From: Polynucleobacter campilacus | Lineage (GTDB): Bacteria > Pseudomonadota > Gammaproteobacteria > Burkholderiales > Burkholderiaceae | Direction of reading: 5' to 3' | DNA: 51,693 bases | NCBI RefSeq assembly: GCF_002206625.1 | Contig: NZ_NGUP01000003.1 | Span: 125,275 to 176,967, forward strand | Part shown: piece by piece, positions 1-7,056 of the stretch | Position numbering within the stretch: the first letter of the stretch is position 1 | Layout of the letters: each line of letters opens with the position of its first letter | Made by a program: the position numbers and the translations under genes | The notes under the pieces: model-generated | Seen by the model: the letters and a program-made list of their open reading frames with translations, nothing else | The model's database searches: none | What the model was told of the DNA's origin: nothing

Positions 1-78
1 CTTGAACTGACCTGATTTTTAGTACCACTCCAAAAGAGAGGATTTTTGATAATCTCTCACCTTAAAGGAGTGCTAAAT

Positions 79-360
79 ATGGCAAAAGGCCAACGTCTTA
101 AACCCGAGCAAATCGTCACCTTATTGCGTCAAATCGATGTCCTGACAACGAACGGCAAAACCCTAGCCCAGGCCTGTAAAGAAGTGGGAACGGTAGAGCA
201 AAGCTACTATCGTTGGCGCAAGATTTATGGCGGCATGAAGGTCGATCAAGCTCGTAAGTACAAAGATCTAGAACTGGAAAATACCCGACTCAAGAAGCTC
301 GTAGCGGACTTATCGCTACGAGAAGTCATGCTTAAGGAAGTCATTAAGGGAAACTTCTAA
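79..360 (+). CDS. IS3-family transposase OrfA (helix-turn-helix subunit)
   Basis: The product is the DNA-binding half of an IS3-type transposase, about 93 residues. Residues 8-50 form the helix-turn-helix region, with the SYYRWRKIYGG motif typical of IS407-like OrfA. The C-terminal part (LELENTRLKKLVADLSL) is the leucine-zipper-like segment. I chose the ATG at 79 because AAAGGAG stands at 64-70 with good spacing; an upstream TTG at 46 would also be in frame but has no such site. OrfA stops at 358-360, just after a -1 slippery heptamer, so part of the translation should continue into orfB. Confidence 0.9.
   Translation: MAKGQRLKPEQIVTLLRQIDVLTTNGKTLAQACKEVGTVEQSYYRWRKIYGGMKVDQARKYKDLELENTRLKKLVADLSLREVMLKEVIKGNF
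348..354 (+). other. Programmed -1 ribosomal frameshift heptamer G GGA AAC
   Basis: The last sense codons of orfA contain GGGAAAC phased as G-GGA-AAC, the canonical X-XXY-YYZ slippery form, four bases before the orfA stop codon. Slipping back one base gives GGG AAA CTT CTA. That frame stays open through SPTRRKNAAQLLMDQHS into orfB, and this junction peptide resembles known IS407-type OrfAB fusions. Downstream stimulatory structure was not modelled. Confidence 0.75.
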
Positions 361-395
361 GCCCTACTAGGCGTAAAAATGCAGCGCAGCTGCTC

Positions 396-1220
396 ATGGA
401 CCAGCATTCTATCTCTGAGCGGACTGCCTGCAGTTTAGTGGGGCTATCTAGAGCAGCGTATCGCTATATGCCATTGCCTAGAGATGACGAAGAGCCGCTG
501 AGAGCCGAAGTCATCCGCATGGCCAGCACCTATGGCCGTTACGGTTATCGATTGATTGCTGGGATGATGCGTAATAGCGGCTGGGGACAAGCGACTACCG
601 CCAAGGTCGCTCGCATCTGGCGGCAAGAAGGTCTAAAGATCCCACAAAAGCAACCTCCTAGAGGCAGACTCTGGTTTAACGATGGCAGCTGTATGAGGCT
701 AAGAGCCAACCACCCTAATCACGTCTGGAGCTACGACTTTGTCTTTATCAGAGACGCGTATGGTGGCAAGATCCGCATGCTCACCATGATTGATGAATAC
801 ACCCGAAAGTGCCTAACGATCCACTGCGCTAGAAGGATTGGATCGATCCAAGTGATTGAACAACTGGCGAATGCCATGATTGACAACGGTATCCCAGAGT
901 ACATCCGAAGTGATAATGGCCCAGAATTTATTGCTAAAGACCTGCGCAGTTGGTTATCTGGCATTGGAGTGAAAACTGCTTACATTGAACCGTGTAGCCC
1001 CTGGGAGAATGGCTTTTGTGAAAGCTTTAACGGCACTTTTAGGGACAACCTTTTAGATGGGGAGATCTTTTATAGCCTAAAAGAGGCCCAGATCATCGTG
1101 GGGGAGTGGGTTAAACATTACAACCATGTCAGGCCCCATAGCGCTTTAGGTTACAGACCTCCAGCACCCCAAACCCAAGTACCCCAATTAATCCAGAATC
1201 AACCCATGTTGCTGCAATGA
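396..1220 (+). CDS. IS3-family transposase OrfB (DDE integrase-like catalytic subunit)
   Basis: This is the catalytic subunit with an rve-type DDE integrase core. The triad can be placed at WSYDFVFIRD (first Asp), RSDNGPEFIA (second Asp) and ENGFCESFNGTFRDN (Glu, with the conserved K/R region after it). The C-terminus HYNHVRPHSALGYRPPAP is the usual IS3 ending. The N-terminal SERTACSLVGLSRAAYRY segment matches the HTH_21 lead-in. The frame is open from 348, so the functional product is probably an OrfAB fusion made by -1 frameshifting at 348-354; an internal start at ATG 396 is also possible. No inactivating mutation is visible. Confidence 0.92.
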   Translation: MDQHSISERTACSLVGLSRAAYRYMPLPRDDEEPLRAEVIRMASTYGRYGYRLIAGMMRNSGWGQATTAKVARIWRQEGLKIPQKQPPRGRLWFNDGSCMRLRANHPNHVWSYDFVFIRDAYGGKIRMLTMIDEYTRKCLTIHCARRIGSIQVIEQLANAMIDNGIPEYIRSDNGPEFIAKDLRSWLSGIGVKTAYIEPCSPWENGFCESFNGTFRDNLLDGEIFYSLKEAQIIVGEWVKHYNHVRPHSALGYRPPAPQTQVPQLIQNQPMLLQ

Positions 1221-1289
1221 TTTACTATAGAAATACTCTCTTTGGTAGTGGACCTAAATTGACAGCAGTTCAGTAAAGTCCCAAACTGC

Positions 1290-1367
1290 ATTGCACAGTT
1301 TATTACACAGTCCCGATTTATGCGTCTAAGTCATTGAAATAACAAGATATTCCAGCAGCCACGAATT
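1290..1367 (+). repeat. Type-A junction repeat, copy 1 (upstream of tRNA fragment 1)
   Basis: This 78-bp stretch aligns without gaps to 6867-6944; by hand count about 50 of 78 bases match. Both lie immediately before a tRNA 3'-half fragment. The best-kept part is the block around TATTACACAG (1301-1310). A third, shorter relative of its first 25 bp lies at 7886-7910. I read it as the end of an integrated element next to its attachment site. The rest of 1221-1548 holds the IS right end, the tRNA fragment and the cysI leader, and no other gene. Confidence 0.6.
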
Positions 1368-1412
1368 CTTCTAAGGCGTAGGTCGCACGTTCGAATCGTG
1401 CTGGGCAGGCCA
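1368..1412 (+). repeat. tRNA-Arg(UCU)-like 3'-half fragment, copy 1 (putative attachment site)
   Basis: The fragment runs from an anticodon loop reading CTTCTAA (anticodon TCT, arginine) through the variable loop, a T-arm with perfect stem and loop GCACG-TTCGAAT-CGTGC, and a 3' acceptor strand ending GGCAGGCCA with encoded CCA. No matching 5' half (acceptor, D-arm, 27-31 stem) lies upstream, so it is not a functional tRNA. It is identical over all 45 bp to 5208-5252, and identity starts exactly at the anticodon loop, a known crossover point for tyrosine integrases. Confidence 0.8.
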
Positions 1413-1475
1413 AAATCTTCAGAGATACAAGCAGTTGCAGTGGCAGTCGTGATAATTGGACGAAATCCAGATCTA

Positions 1476-1543
1476 TATTACTAAAAGTAATACTCCTAGA
1501 TTTTTATATTCCTTTTAGTCCTATTGTTTAACCATAACAATAG
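1476..1543 (+). promoter_or_regulatory. cysI leader with two inverted repeats
   Basis: Two perfect inverted repeats lie just before cysI. The first has arms TATTACT (1476-1482) and AGTAATA (1486-1492). The second has arms CTATTGTT (1521-1528) and AACAATAG (1536-1543) and ends five bases before the ATG at 1549. No Shine-Dalgarno sequence is visible, and the second hairpin sits where one would be. They may be operators or an mRNA hairpin that limits initiation; the regulator is unknown. Confidence 0.4.
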
Positions 1544-1548
1544 CATCC

Positions 1549-3270
1549 ATGTATCGATATGACGAGATAGACCAAACTCTAATTAACCAGCGGGTTCAGC
1601 AATTCAGGGAGCAGGTAGCTCGCCGTCTAGACGGAAGCATATTAGAAGGGGAGTTCAAGCCATTAAGACTCCAAAATGGACTCTATCTTCAGCGTCACGC
1701 CTATATGCTTCGCATTGCTATTCCCTATGGAATGCTTGCCTCCAATCAACTTCGGACTCTAGCAAATATTTCCACCAAATATGATCGAGGCTACGGACAC
1801 TTCACTACTCGTCAAAATATCCAATTAAATTGGGTGGAGTTACATGATGTGCCTGAAATACTGGAAGAGCTGTCTAAGGTAGAAATGCATGCCATACAAA
1901 CCTCTGGCAATTGCATTCGCAATATTACGAGTGATCCATTTGCAGGAGTTTCAGCAGATGAGGTGGTAGATACCCGACCCGTATGTGAGTTACTGCGTCA
2001 ATGGTCAACATTACATCCTGAATTTGCATATCTGCCAAGAAAATTTAAGTTTGCAATTAATGGTGCAAAAGAAGACCGAACCGTTTTACTTTGCCATGAC
2101 GTCGGTATTGAATTGAGAAAAAATAATGCTGATGAATTAATTGCCAATATCTATGCAGGCGGGGGGATGGGGCGAACTCCAATATTAGGAGTGCTGATTA
2201 AAGAGAATTTACCTTGGCTGCTTTTACCTAGCTACCTTACTGCTTTATTAAGGGTTTATAACCGCTTTGGTCGGCGAGATAATATTTATAAAGCACGCAT
2301 TAAGATTTTAGTAAAAGCATTAGGCCCTAAAGAATTTGCAAGCCAAGTTGATGAAGAATGGTCGCATATCAGAGAGGGCGATGAAAACTTTGCCCAGGCC
2401 GAATGGGATCGTGTCGCCAAACACTTTACAAAACCCCCTTATCAGAATTTAGATGGGGATAATTCACAAGATATATTTAAGCAATTTGAATCAGAGCTCA
2501 AAGCCCAAGAATTGATTGCATTTAAGCGTTGGTTAGAACGCAATACCAAGGATCATCACATTCCTGGTTATAGATGTGTCATTCTTTCTCTAAAGCCACA
2601 CGGTACTGCAGCACCTGGTGATGCGACAGATGCCCAAATGAATGCTATGGCCGATCTAGCAGACCAATTTAGTTTTGGTGAACTTCGCGTAACGCACGAA
2701 CAAAACATCGTATTAGCAGATGTTGAGCAATCCAAGCTTTTAGACCTATGGCGGGCGGCAAAATTACATTCTTTAGTATTGCCAAATATTGGATTAATAA
2801 CAGACATTATTGCCTGCCCAGGTGGCGATTTTTGCTCCCTGGCAAATGCTAAATCATTACCAATTGCTAAAGCCATTCAGGAAACATTTGATGACCTTGA
2901 TTACATCCATGACTTAGGTGATCTCACTCTGAATATTTCAGGATGCATTAATTCTTGTGGGCATCATCACGTAGGCAATATTGGTATTTTGGGTGTCGAT
3001 AAGGATGGCGAAGAGTGGTACCAGATTACCTTAGGTGGGCAACAGGGGCACGATGCTGTAATTGGTAAGGTAATAGGCCCATCTTTTAGAGCTGATCAAG
3101 TTCATCATGTTGTTAAAAAAATAATCGATATTTTTATTGCCAATCGTGAGGATGGTGAGCTATTCATTGATGTGTATCGCAGATTAGGTATCACCCCATT
3201 TAAGAATGGTATTTATCAAAACATTGAAATAGTCGTGGAAAGTAATGCGGCTAGTGAGGAGCTGATATGA
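1549..3270 (+). CDS. cysI: Assimilatory nitrite/sulfite reductase hemoprotein subunit (CysI-like)
   Basis: The protein reduces sulfite to sulfide (the family also includes nitrite reductases) using coupled siroheme and a 4Fe-4S cluster. At 573 residues it has the normal length. The N-terminal ferredoxin-like half includes RLQNGLYLQRHAYMLRIAIP and the siroheme-contacting region RGYGHFTTRQNIQ and TSGNCIRNIT. The cluster and siroheme-thiolate cysteines are in ACPGGDFC and, about 40 residues later, GCINSC. The start agrees with the MYxYxxxDQ beginning of betaproteobacterial CysI. It overlaps the DUF934 gene by four bases (ATGA). Betaproteobacterial cysI is normally followed by cysH and cysDN as well; these are missing here. 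Confidence 0.93.
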   Translation: MYRYDEIDQTLINQRVQQFREQVARRLDGSILEGEFKPLRLQNGLYLQRHAYMLRIAIPYGMLASNQLRTLANISTKYDRGYGHFTTRQNIQLNWVELHDVPEILEELSKVEMHAIQTSGNCIRNITSDPFAGVSADEVVDTRPVCELLRQWSTLHPEFAYLPRKFKFAINGAKEDRTVLLCHDVGIELRKNNADELIANIYAGGGMGRTPILGVLIKENLPWLLLPSYLTALLRVYNRFGRRDNIYKARIKILVKALGPKEFASQVDEEWSHIREGDENFAQAEWDRVAKHFTKPPYQNLDGDNSQDIFKQFESELKAQELIAFKRWLERNTKDHHIPGYRCVILSLKPHGTAAPGDATDAQMNAMADLADQFSFGELRVTHEQNIVLADVEQSKLLDLWRAAKLHSLVLPNIGLITDIIACPGGDFCSLANAKSLPIAKAIQETFDDLDYIHDLGDLTLNISGCINSCGHHHVGNIGILGVDKDGEEWYQITLGGQQGHDAVIGKVIGPSFRADQVHHVVKKIIDIFIANREDGELFIDVYRRLGITPFKNGIYQNIEIVVESNAASEELI

Positions 3271-3866
3271 ATCACTCTTTAGTCAATAGTCAGATTGCTG
3301 ATCAATTAATTACCTATCAATTGGGATCTCCAGCTCATGCCAATCAAAATGACTGGAAAATAATCAGGTTTGAGAAAATAGATCCAAATTGGACAATTGC
3401 TGATGAGCATGCCGATGCAAAAATAGTGCTGCCATTTTCTCTCTGGATGAAAATTGGGAGCTCAAAGTCAATCACAGAGAAAGCCTTACGTGGCCAAATC
3501 GGCGTTTGGTTTTCAGCCGATGACGATATTCTTCAGTATTCAGACCTTATACATGCTGGTAAAAAAATATGGTCAATCATCGCTATCGACTTTCCTATTT
3601 TTAGAGATGGTCGTGGCTACAGTACCGCAGCTTTATTGAGGCAGAGGTTTGGTTGGGATGGAGAGCTGCGTGCTATTGGTGATATTTTGATTGATCAGCT
3701 GATTTACTTATCGCGAGTTGGCTTTGATAGTTTTGTATTGAGGGATGATCAAGATATCGCAATCGGATTAAAGCAGTTCGATCTGTTTACTGTAACAAAC
3801 CAAAATTCCTGGAGAGCCAAGCGAAGTATTGCTGAGCTTTCGGATGATGTAGAGCTCGTATTATGA
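3267..3866 (+). CDS. DUF934 family protein (sulfite-reductase operon partner)
   Basis: The 199-residue protein matches DUF934, a family found next to cysI/cysH in proteobacteria and thought to act as an oxidoreductase-associated partner; its biochemical role is not settled. Diagnostic stretches are FPIFRDGRGYSTAALLRQR, the following GWDGELRAIGDILIDQL, and SRVGFDSFVLRDDQD. It overlaps cysI by four bases and cobA by four bases, so the three genes are translationally coupled. No signal peptide or membrane segment is visible, so it is probably cytoplasmic. The start ATG lies within the cysI stop region. Confidence 0.88.
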   Translation: MNHSLVNSQIADQLITYQLGSPAHANQNDWKIIRFEKIDPNWTIADEHADAKIVLPFSLWMKIGSSKSITEKALRGQIGVWFSADDDILQYSDLIHAGKKIWSIIAIDFPIFRDGRGYSTAALLRQRFGWDGELRAIGDILIDQLIYLSRVGFDSFVLRDDQDIAIGLKQFDLFTVTNQNSWRAKRSIAELSDDVELVL

Positions 3867-4660
3867 ATACTGCTCTTGGGAAGGTGTTTTTAGTTGGGGC
3901 CGGACCTGGTGCTGCTGATCTGATTACGGTACGCGGCGCAAAAATATTAGAGCAGGCTGATATTGTTTTTCATGATGCGTTGGTCGAGCCTGAAATGCTA
4001 TCCCTATGTCCCCAAGCCATTCAGATTGCTGTTGGTAAGCGTTGTGGAAAACTATCCTCTGCGCAGGAGTTTATTAATAAACGTTTGGTAGATGCCGCCA
4101 AAAAGTATATGGTAGTAGTTCGCTTAAAAGGCGGTGACCCGATGATGTTTGGTAGGGCTGATGAAGAAATTACTGCGCTTAAGTCAGTTGGAATTGAGGT
4201 TACTGTGGTGCCCGGTATTACTTCAGCCCTAGCTGCCGCATCGACGATTCAGCACTCTTTAAGTCTAAGAGGCGTTTCTCGAAGTGTTGCTTTTGTAACG
4301 CTTGCGCAAGCAAACGATACAAATCTAGAGTCCGCATCCATCCAGTCACCTTTAGCTGATACTTTGATTTATTACATGGGACGCAAACACGCTATCAACA
4401 TTGCCAAGAGTCTGATCGATAGTGGAAATAAGAGGCCCGAGACTCCAGTTCATATATTGGAGGCTGTGAGCACTAGTCGTGAAAGACATTGCTATTTGAC
4501 TTTGAGTGAACTTGCTAATGGAGAAGCCACCTCCTGGTTTAATCCTGACTCACCAGCAATGATTATGATTGGAGATGCTTTAGCTCAGCGCGCTATCGGC
4601 AAAGTCGATAATCGATTGCAGGACTCTGAGGTCTTCACCAACAGCCGGCGTTGCGCTTAA
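3863..4660 (+). CDS. cobA: Uroporphyrinogen-III C-methyltransferase (CobA/SUMT)
   Basis: The enzyme adds two methyl groups to uroporphyrinogen III from SAM to give precorrin-2, the first step to siroheme for the adjacent reductase. It is 265 residues long, the single-domain form rather than trifunctional CysG. SUMT motifs are the N-terminal VFLVGAGPGAADLITVRG, YDALV-like HDALV, VVVRLKGGDPMMFGRADEE and VVPGITSALAAAS. No precorrin-2 dehydrogenase domain is fused or adjacent. The 3' end overlaps the convergent cbiX-like gene by 81 bp. Confidence 0.93.
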   Translation: MNTALGKVFLVGAGPGAADLITVRGAKILEQADIVFHDALVEPEMLSLCPQAIQIAVGKRCGKLSSAQEFINKRLVDAAKKYMVVVRLKGGDPMMFGRADEEITALKSVGIEVTVVPGITSALAAASTIQHSLSLRGVSRSVAFVTLAQANDTNLESASIQSPLADTLIYYMGRKHAINIAKSLIDSGNKRPETPVHILEAVSTSRERHCYLTLSELANGEATSWFNPDSPAMIMIGDALAQRAIGKVDNRLQDSEVFTNSRRCA

Positions 4661-4945
4661 ATGAATTTCTGGAAAGCGTTTTCTACAGGCATCTAAAAGA
4701 ACTGGAAAATCATTTCTGAGATGGCCGCCTTGTCCAAAAAAGACTGGAACGATCTTAATATCCTTGGCCCCTTGCTTGATTAGAGAGTCAACAGCACTAT
4801 CAAGACTAGGTTCCATGAGCTCTAAAAATGCTAGCTCAACTAAGGTATCTTTCTGTTGAGCTCGCCACATGGAGCACAGTAAATCAAAAGGCTCTCTCCA
4901 GCGTTTATCACGGGCACCATGGCCAAAGAAAATGATTCCATTCAT
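4580..4945 (-). CDS. cbiX: CbiX-type sirohydrochlorin chelatase (single domain)
   Basis: The 121-residue protein matches the short CbiX family, which inserts Co2+ or Fe2+ into sirohydrochlorin. Here iron insertion for siroheme is the likely job because of the cysI neighbourhood. The metal-binding histidines are in FFGHGARD near the N-terminus and in FGQGGHLRNDFP at about residue 76. Its last 27 codons are antisense to the end of cobA (4580-4660), so the two transcripts converge. In related clusters cbiX usually points the same way as cysI, so the inverted orientation is unusual. Confidence 0.88.
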   Translation of the reverse strand: MNGIIFFGHGARDKRWREPFDLLCSMWRAQQKDTLVELAFLELMEPSLDSAVDSLIKQGAKDIKIVPVFFGQGGHLRNDFPVLLDACRKRFPEIHLSATPAVGEDLRVLQSIIDFADSALS

Positions 4946-5036
4946 ATCTTAATTTTACAGTTAATAAACTGAACATAGGCAGCCAGCAGTTTTGAGAGAA
5001 GTGTTCTCTGTATATCACCACCTTCAGATAAGTTTT

Positions 5037-5061
5037 AATTTGTCGGTTTACCCGACAAATT
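5037..5061. repeat. 10-bp perfect inverted repeat between cbiX and the second tRNA fragment
   Basis: Arms AATTTGTCGG (5037-5046) and CCGACAAATT (5052-5061) flank a five-base loop. It lies about 90 bp upstream of cbiX on the minus strand and could be an operator, a terminator for something lost, or the end of a small mobile element. The surrounding 4946-5207 holds no gene I can support; 5060-5170 is visibly richer in GC than the rest and may be a remnant. Confidence 0.45.
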
Positions 5062-5177
5062 CCACGCCTGACCATTTGACCGCCTGCAGATACCACGTCA
5101 GATCCAGTGAATTCCACTCCGCGCCACAAATCTCGGTGCGTATAGGACACCAAATCTTGCCAGGCTTATGCTATTGT

Positions 5178-5207
5178 GTAAGCTATTGATTTATATCATT
5201 TTTAAAG
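5178..5207 (+). repeat. Type-B junction repeat, copy 1 (upstream of tRNA fragment 2)
   Basis: The 30 bp directly before tRNA fragment 2 match 8620-8649, directly before fragment 4, at 24 of 30 positions by hand count, with shared core CTATTGATTTA and TCATTTTTA. This differs from the type-A sequence before fragments 1 and 3. It marks a second class of element end at the same target. Confidence 0.6.
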
Positions 5208-5252
5208 CTTCTAAGGCGTAGGTCGCACGTTCGAATCGTGCTGGGCAGGCCA
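5208..5252 (+). repeat. tRNA-Arg(UCU)-like 3'-half fragment, copy 2 (putative attachment site)
   Basis: It is identical over 45 bp to 1368-1412, from the anticodon loop CTTCTAA to the encoded CCA, and diverges immediately on both sides. Together with copy 1 it brackets the sulfite-reduction islet like an attL/attR pair. There is no 5' half of a tRNA next to it. Confidence 0.8.
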
Positions 5253-5359
5253 CCAAAGTTCTACCCCATCCTTTTTTTAAATCAATGCTTCGCAGTCAGC
5301 CCTGCTACTTGAGACAGCATTCAAAAGGATCTGTCATATTTCTTTAGTAATATCTGAAT

Positions 5360-5575
5360 ATGCAATTAATGGTAATCGATAGTTTTTTAGCTAAAACAGT
5401 TCTGGATGATGATGTGATTGGACTAACGCCATTGAAGGCTGGGCGATATCCAATCAAAGCAATTGAATATGAGCAATATGAGGTTGCCAAATCTAAGGCA
5501 ACAATCTGCTACCTTTCAAGCCATGAGCTTGAAAAAATCATTAAATCAAAAGCCGCTGTCATTATTAATGAGTAA
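5360..5575 (+). CDS. Hypothetical small protein, 71 residues
   Basis: I do not recognise the family. The predicted product begins MQLMVIDSFLAKTVLDDDVI, is soluble and contains a central Pro-Ile-Lys-Ala segment followed by a Lys/Ser-rich tail that ends IIINE. There is no signal peptide, membrane segment or cysteine pair, and only one cysteine. No convincing Shine-Dalgarno site precedes the ATG. It lies between tRNA fragment 2 and the phosphodiesterase gene, in the same direction, with 38 bp between the stop and that gene's start, so the two may be cotranscribed. It may also be a chance frame. Confidence 0.4.
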   Translation: MQLMVIDSFLAKTVLDDDVIGLTPLKAGRYPIKAIEYEQYEVAKSKATICYLSSHELEKIIKSKAAVIINE

Positions 5576-5613
5576 TGATTTAACTCATCAATAACATTAA
5601 CTTGTTGATTTTT

Positions 5614-6837
5614 ATGTCAAATATCAGATTAAAAGTTGCTTTAGTTGCCCTAACTCTGCTTTGTATCAGCCTCTCGGTATTTGCCCAATCTACCCAATAC
5701 GGTGTAAGACCCTTTTATTTAGTTGATACCATGAAAGAAGGGCCATTAAAAAGTAAGCTAAAAAGTTGCCTTAACAATACCCCTCAGCGCACATCATTTT
5801 CGATAGCACATCGCGGCGCACCCTTGGAGTTTCCTGAGCATACAGTGCAGTCAAATAAAGCTGCCGCTCTAATGGGTGCTGGAATTTTTGAGTGTGATGT
5901 TACATTTACCCAGGACAAACAATTGGTTTGTCGCCATGCGCAAAATGATTTACAAGCAACAACGAATATTTTGTTAACAAGCTTGCAAGAAAAGTGCACT
6001 AAATCTTTTGTTCCAGCCAATGGAACAGAGCCTGCAGTAGCGGAGTGCCGTACAACCGATATCACCTTGGAAGAATTTAAAACCCTGCGCGGCAAGATGG
6101 CGGGGTTTAATAAAAATGCCAAGGATGTTCAGTTATATATGGTGGGCACACCAAGCTGGAGGACTGAATTGTATTCAGAAGCTGGTGGAACTTTATTAAC
6201 ACACCAAGAATCCATTGCTTTATTTAAGCAATTTGGCGGTAAATTTACTCCTGAGTTAAAAGAGGCAGTTGTGCCTATGCCTTATTTAGGATTTACTCAA
6301 GAGCAGTATGCACAAGCTCTCATAAATGACTATAAGCAAGCTGGCGTTTCTCCTAAAGATGTCTTTCCTCAATCATTTAATTTGAATGATGTAATTTATT
6401 GGATTCAGAATGAACCAGAGTTTGGTAAGCAAGCAATTTATTTGGATGGTAGATATGAGCAGAAAGAATTTAATGCTGCCCAGCCTGAATTGCTAAAACC
6501 AACTATGCAAGAGCTCTATGCGAAAGGTGTACGATATATTGCTCCTCCTATATGGGTGTTGTTGACCACAGGCGGCGATAGAGAAATCATTCCATCGGCT
6601 TATGCTAGGGCAGCAAAGGACGCTGGTTTAAATATCATTACATGGTCTCTAGAGCGTGATGGACCGATGAATAAGGGTGGTGGTTGGTATCACCAGTCAA
6701 TTAAATCTGCCATTTACACCGATGGTCAAATTTATGAGGTTTTAGATGTACTAGCTAAGCAAGTTAGTGTTAAAGGGGTATTTTCAGACTGGCCTGCAAC
6801 AGTTACTTACTATGCAAACTGTATGGGACTTAAGTGA
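5614..6837 (+). CDS. Secreted glycerophosphodiester phosphodiesterase family protein
   Basis: The family hydrolyses glycerophosphodiesters to glycerol 3-phosphate and an alcohol, a way to gain phosphate or glycerol from lipid head groups. Residues 1-25 or so form a Sec signal peptide ending LSVFAQ. The GDPD core shows IAHRGAPLEFPEHT (first catalytic His and metal region), FECDVTFTQD (metal-binding Glu and Asp) and VCRHAQNDL (second catalytic His). At 407 residues it is longer than cytoplasmic GDPDs and fits periplasmic types with an insertion. The start was moved from 5602 to the ATG at 5614 so the basic n-region leads directly into the hydrophobic core. It stands alone between tRNA fragments 2 and 3. 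Confidence 0.85.
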   Translation: MSNIRLKVALVALTLLCISLSVFAQSTQYGVRPFYLVDTMKEGPLKSKLKSCLNNTPQRTSFSIAHRGAPLEFPEHTVQSNKAAALMGAGIFECDVTFTQDKQLVCRHAQNDLQATTNILLTSLQEKCTKSFVPANGTEPAVAECRTTDITLEEFKTLRGKMAGFNKNAKDVQLYMVGTPSWRTELYSEAGGTLLTHQESIALFKQFGGKFTPELKEAVVPMPYLGFTQEQYAQALINDYKQAGVSPKDVFPQSFNLNDVIYWIQNEPEFGKQAIYLDGRYEQKEFNAAQPELLKPTMQELYAKGVRYIAPPIWVLLTTGGDREIIPSAYARAAKDAGLNIITWSLERDGPMNKGGGWYHQSIKSAIYTDGQIYEVLDVLAKQVSVKGVFSDWPATVTYYANCMGLK

Positions 6838-6866
6838 GTGCGTAATCTAATAAACCCCATCAAAGC

Positions 6867-6944
6867 GTTGATCAGTCTATTACACAGCGCCGTTCTTATG
6901 GTGCAAGTCTTTAAAATATTCAGGATTTCCAGAAGCTATAAACC
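6867..6944 (+). repeat. Type-A junction repeat, copy 2 (upstream of tRNA fragment 3)
   Basis: It aligns without gaps over 78 bp to 1290-1367, with about 50 matches. Both abut a tRNA 3'-half fragment. The conserved block TATTACACAG is at 6879-6888. The pair shows that the elements ending at fragments 1 and 3 shared an end sequence. Confidence 0.55.
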
Positions 6945-6989
6945 CTTCTATGGCGTAGTTCGCACGTACGAATCCTGCTGGGTAGATCA
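6945..6989 (+). repeat. tRNA-Arg(UCU)-like 3'-half fragment, copy 3 (decayed)
   Basis: It matches copies 1 and 2 at 38 of 45 positions. Substitutions affect the T-arm (GTACGAATCC instead of GTTCGAATCG) and the 3' end, where the CCA has become TCA. The damage means it has been free of selection longer than copies 1 and 2. It separates the phosphodiesterase from the glutamate-synthase remnant. Confidence 0.7.
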
Positions 6990-7056
6990 TTCTTTCGGAT
7001 CTGTTCAGGATACATTGAGCAAGATTTAGGGTTCGTACAGCGCTCAATTTCAAGCA

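Larger units (their letters stand above)
3..1272 (+). mobile_element. IS3-family insertion sequence (IS51/IS407-like group), apparently complete
   Basis: A two-gene IS3-type transposase unit is bounded by imperfect terminal inverted repeats. The left end starts TGAACTG at 3-9. The right end finishes CAGTTCA at 1266-1272, its exact reverse complement, and similarity continues inward for about 38 bp (for example TACCACTCC on the left against a GGTAGTGG-type complement on the right). The element is about 1,270 bp, normal for this group. Only two bases precede the left end, so a target-site duplication cannot be tested. The right end lies 17 bp before the conserved sequence that precedes the first tRNA-derived repeat, so the IS landed inside the accessory array. 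Confidence 0.9.

Noticed and set aside
1..1275. Target-site duplication of the IS element
   Set aside because: Only two bases lie left of the element, too few to show a 3-4 bp duplication.
1320..1412. Functional tRNA gene at the first tRNA-like sequence
   Set aside because: Only the part from the anticodon loop to CCA is present. No upstream acceptor strand, D-arm or 5' anticodon stem can be found; the same is true of the other three copies.
4908..5153. 81-residue minus-strand frame upstream of cbiX
   Set aside because: It overlaps the cbiX N-terminus in another frame and has no recognisable family, ribosome-binding site or fitting neighbour.
6838..7029. 63-residue plus-strand frame after the phosphodiesterase
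   Set aside because: It runs through the type-A repeat and the third tRNA fragment, so its sequence is explained by those elements.
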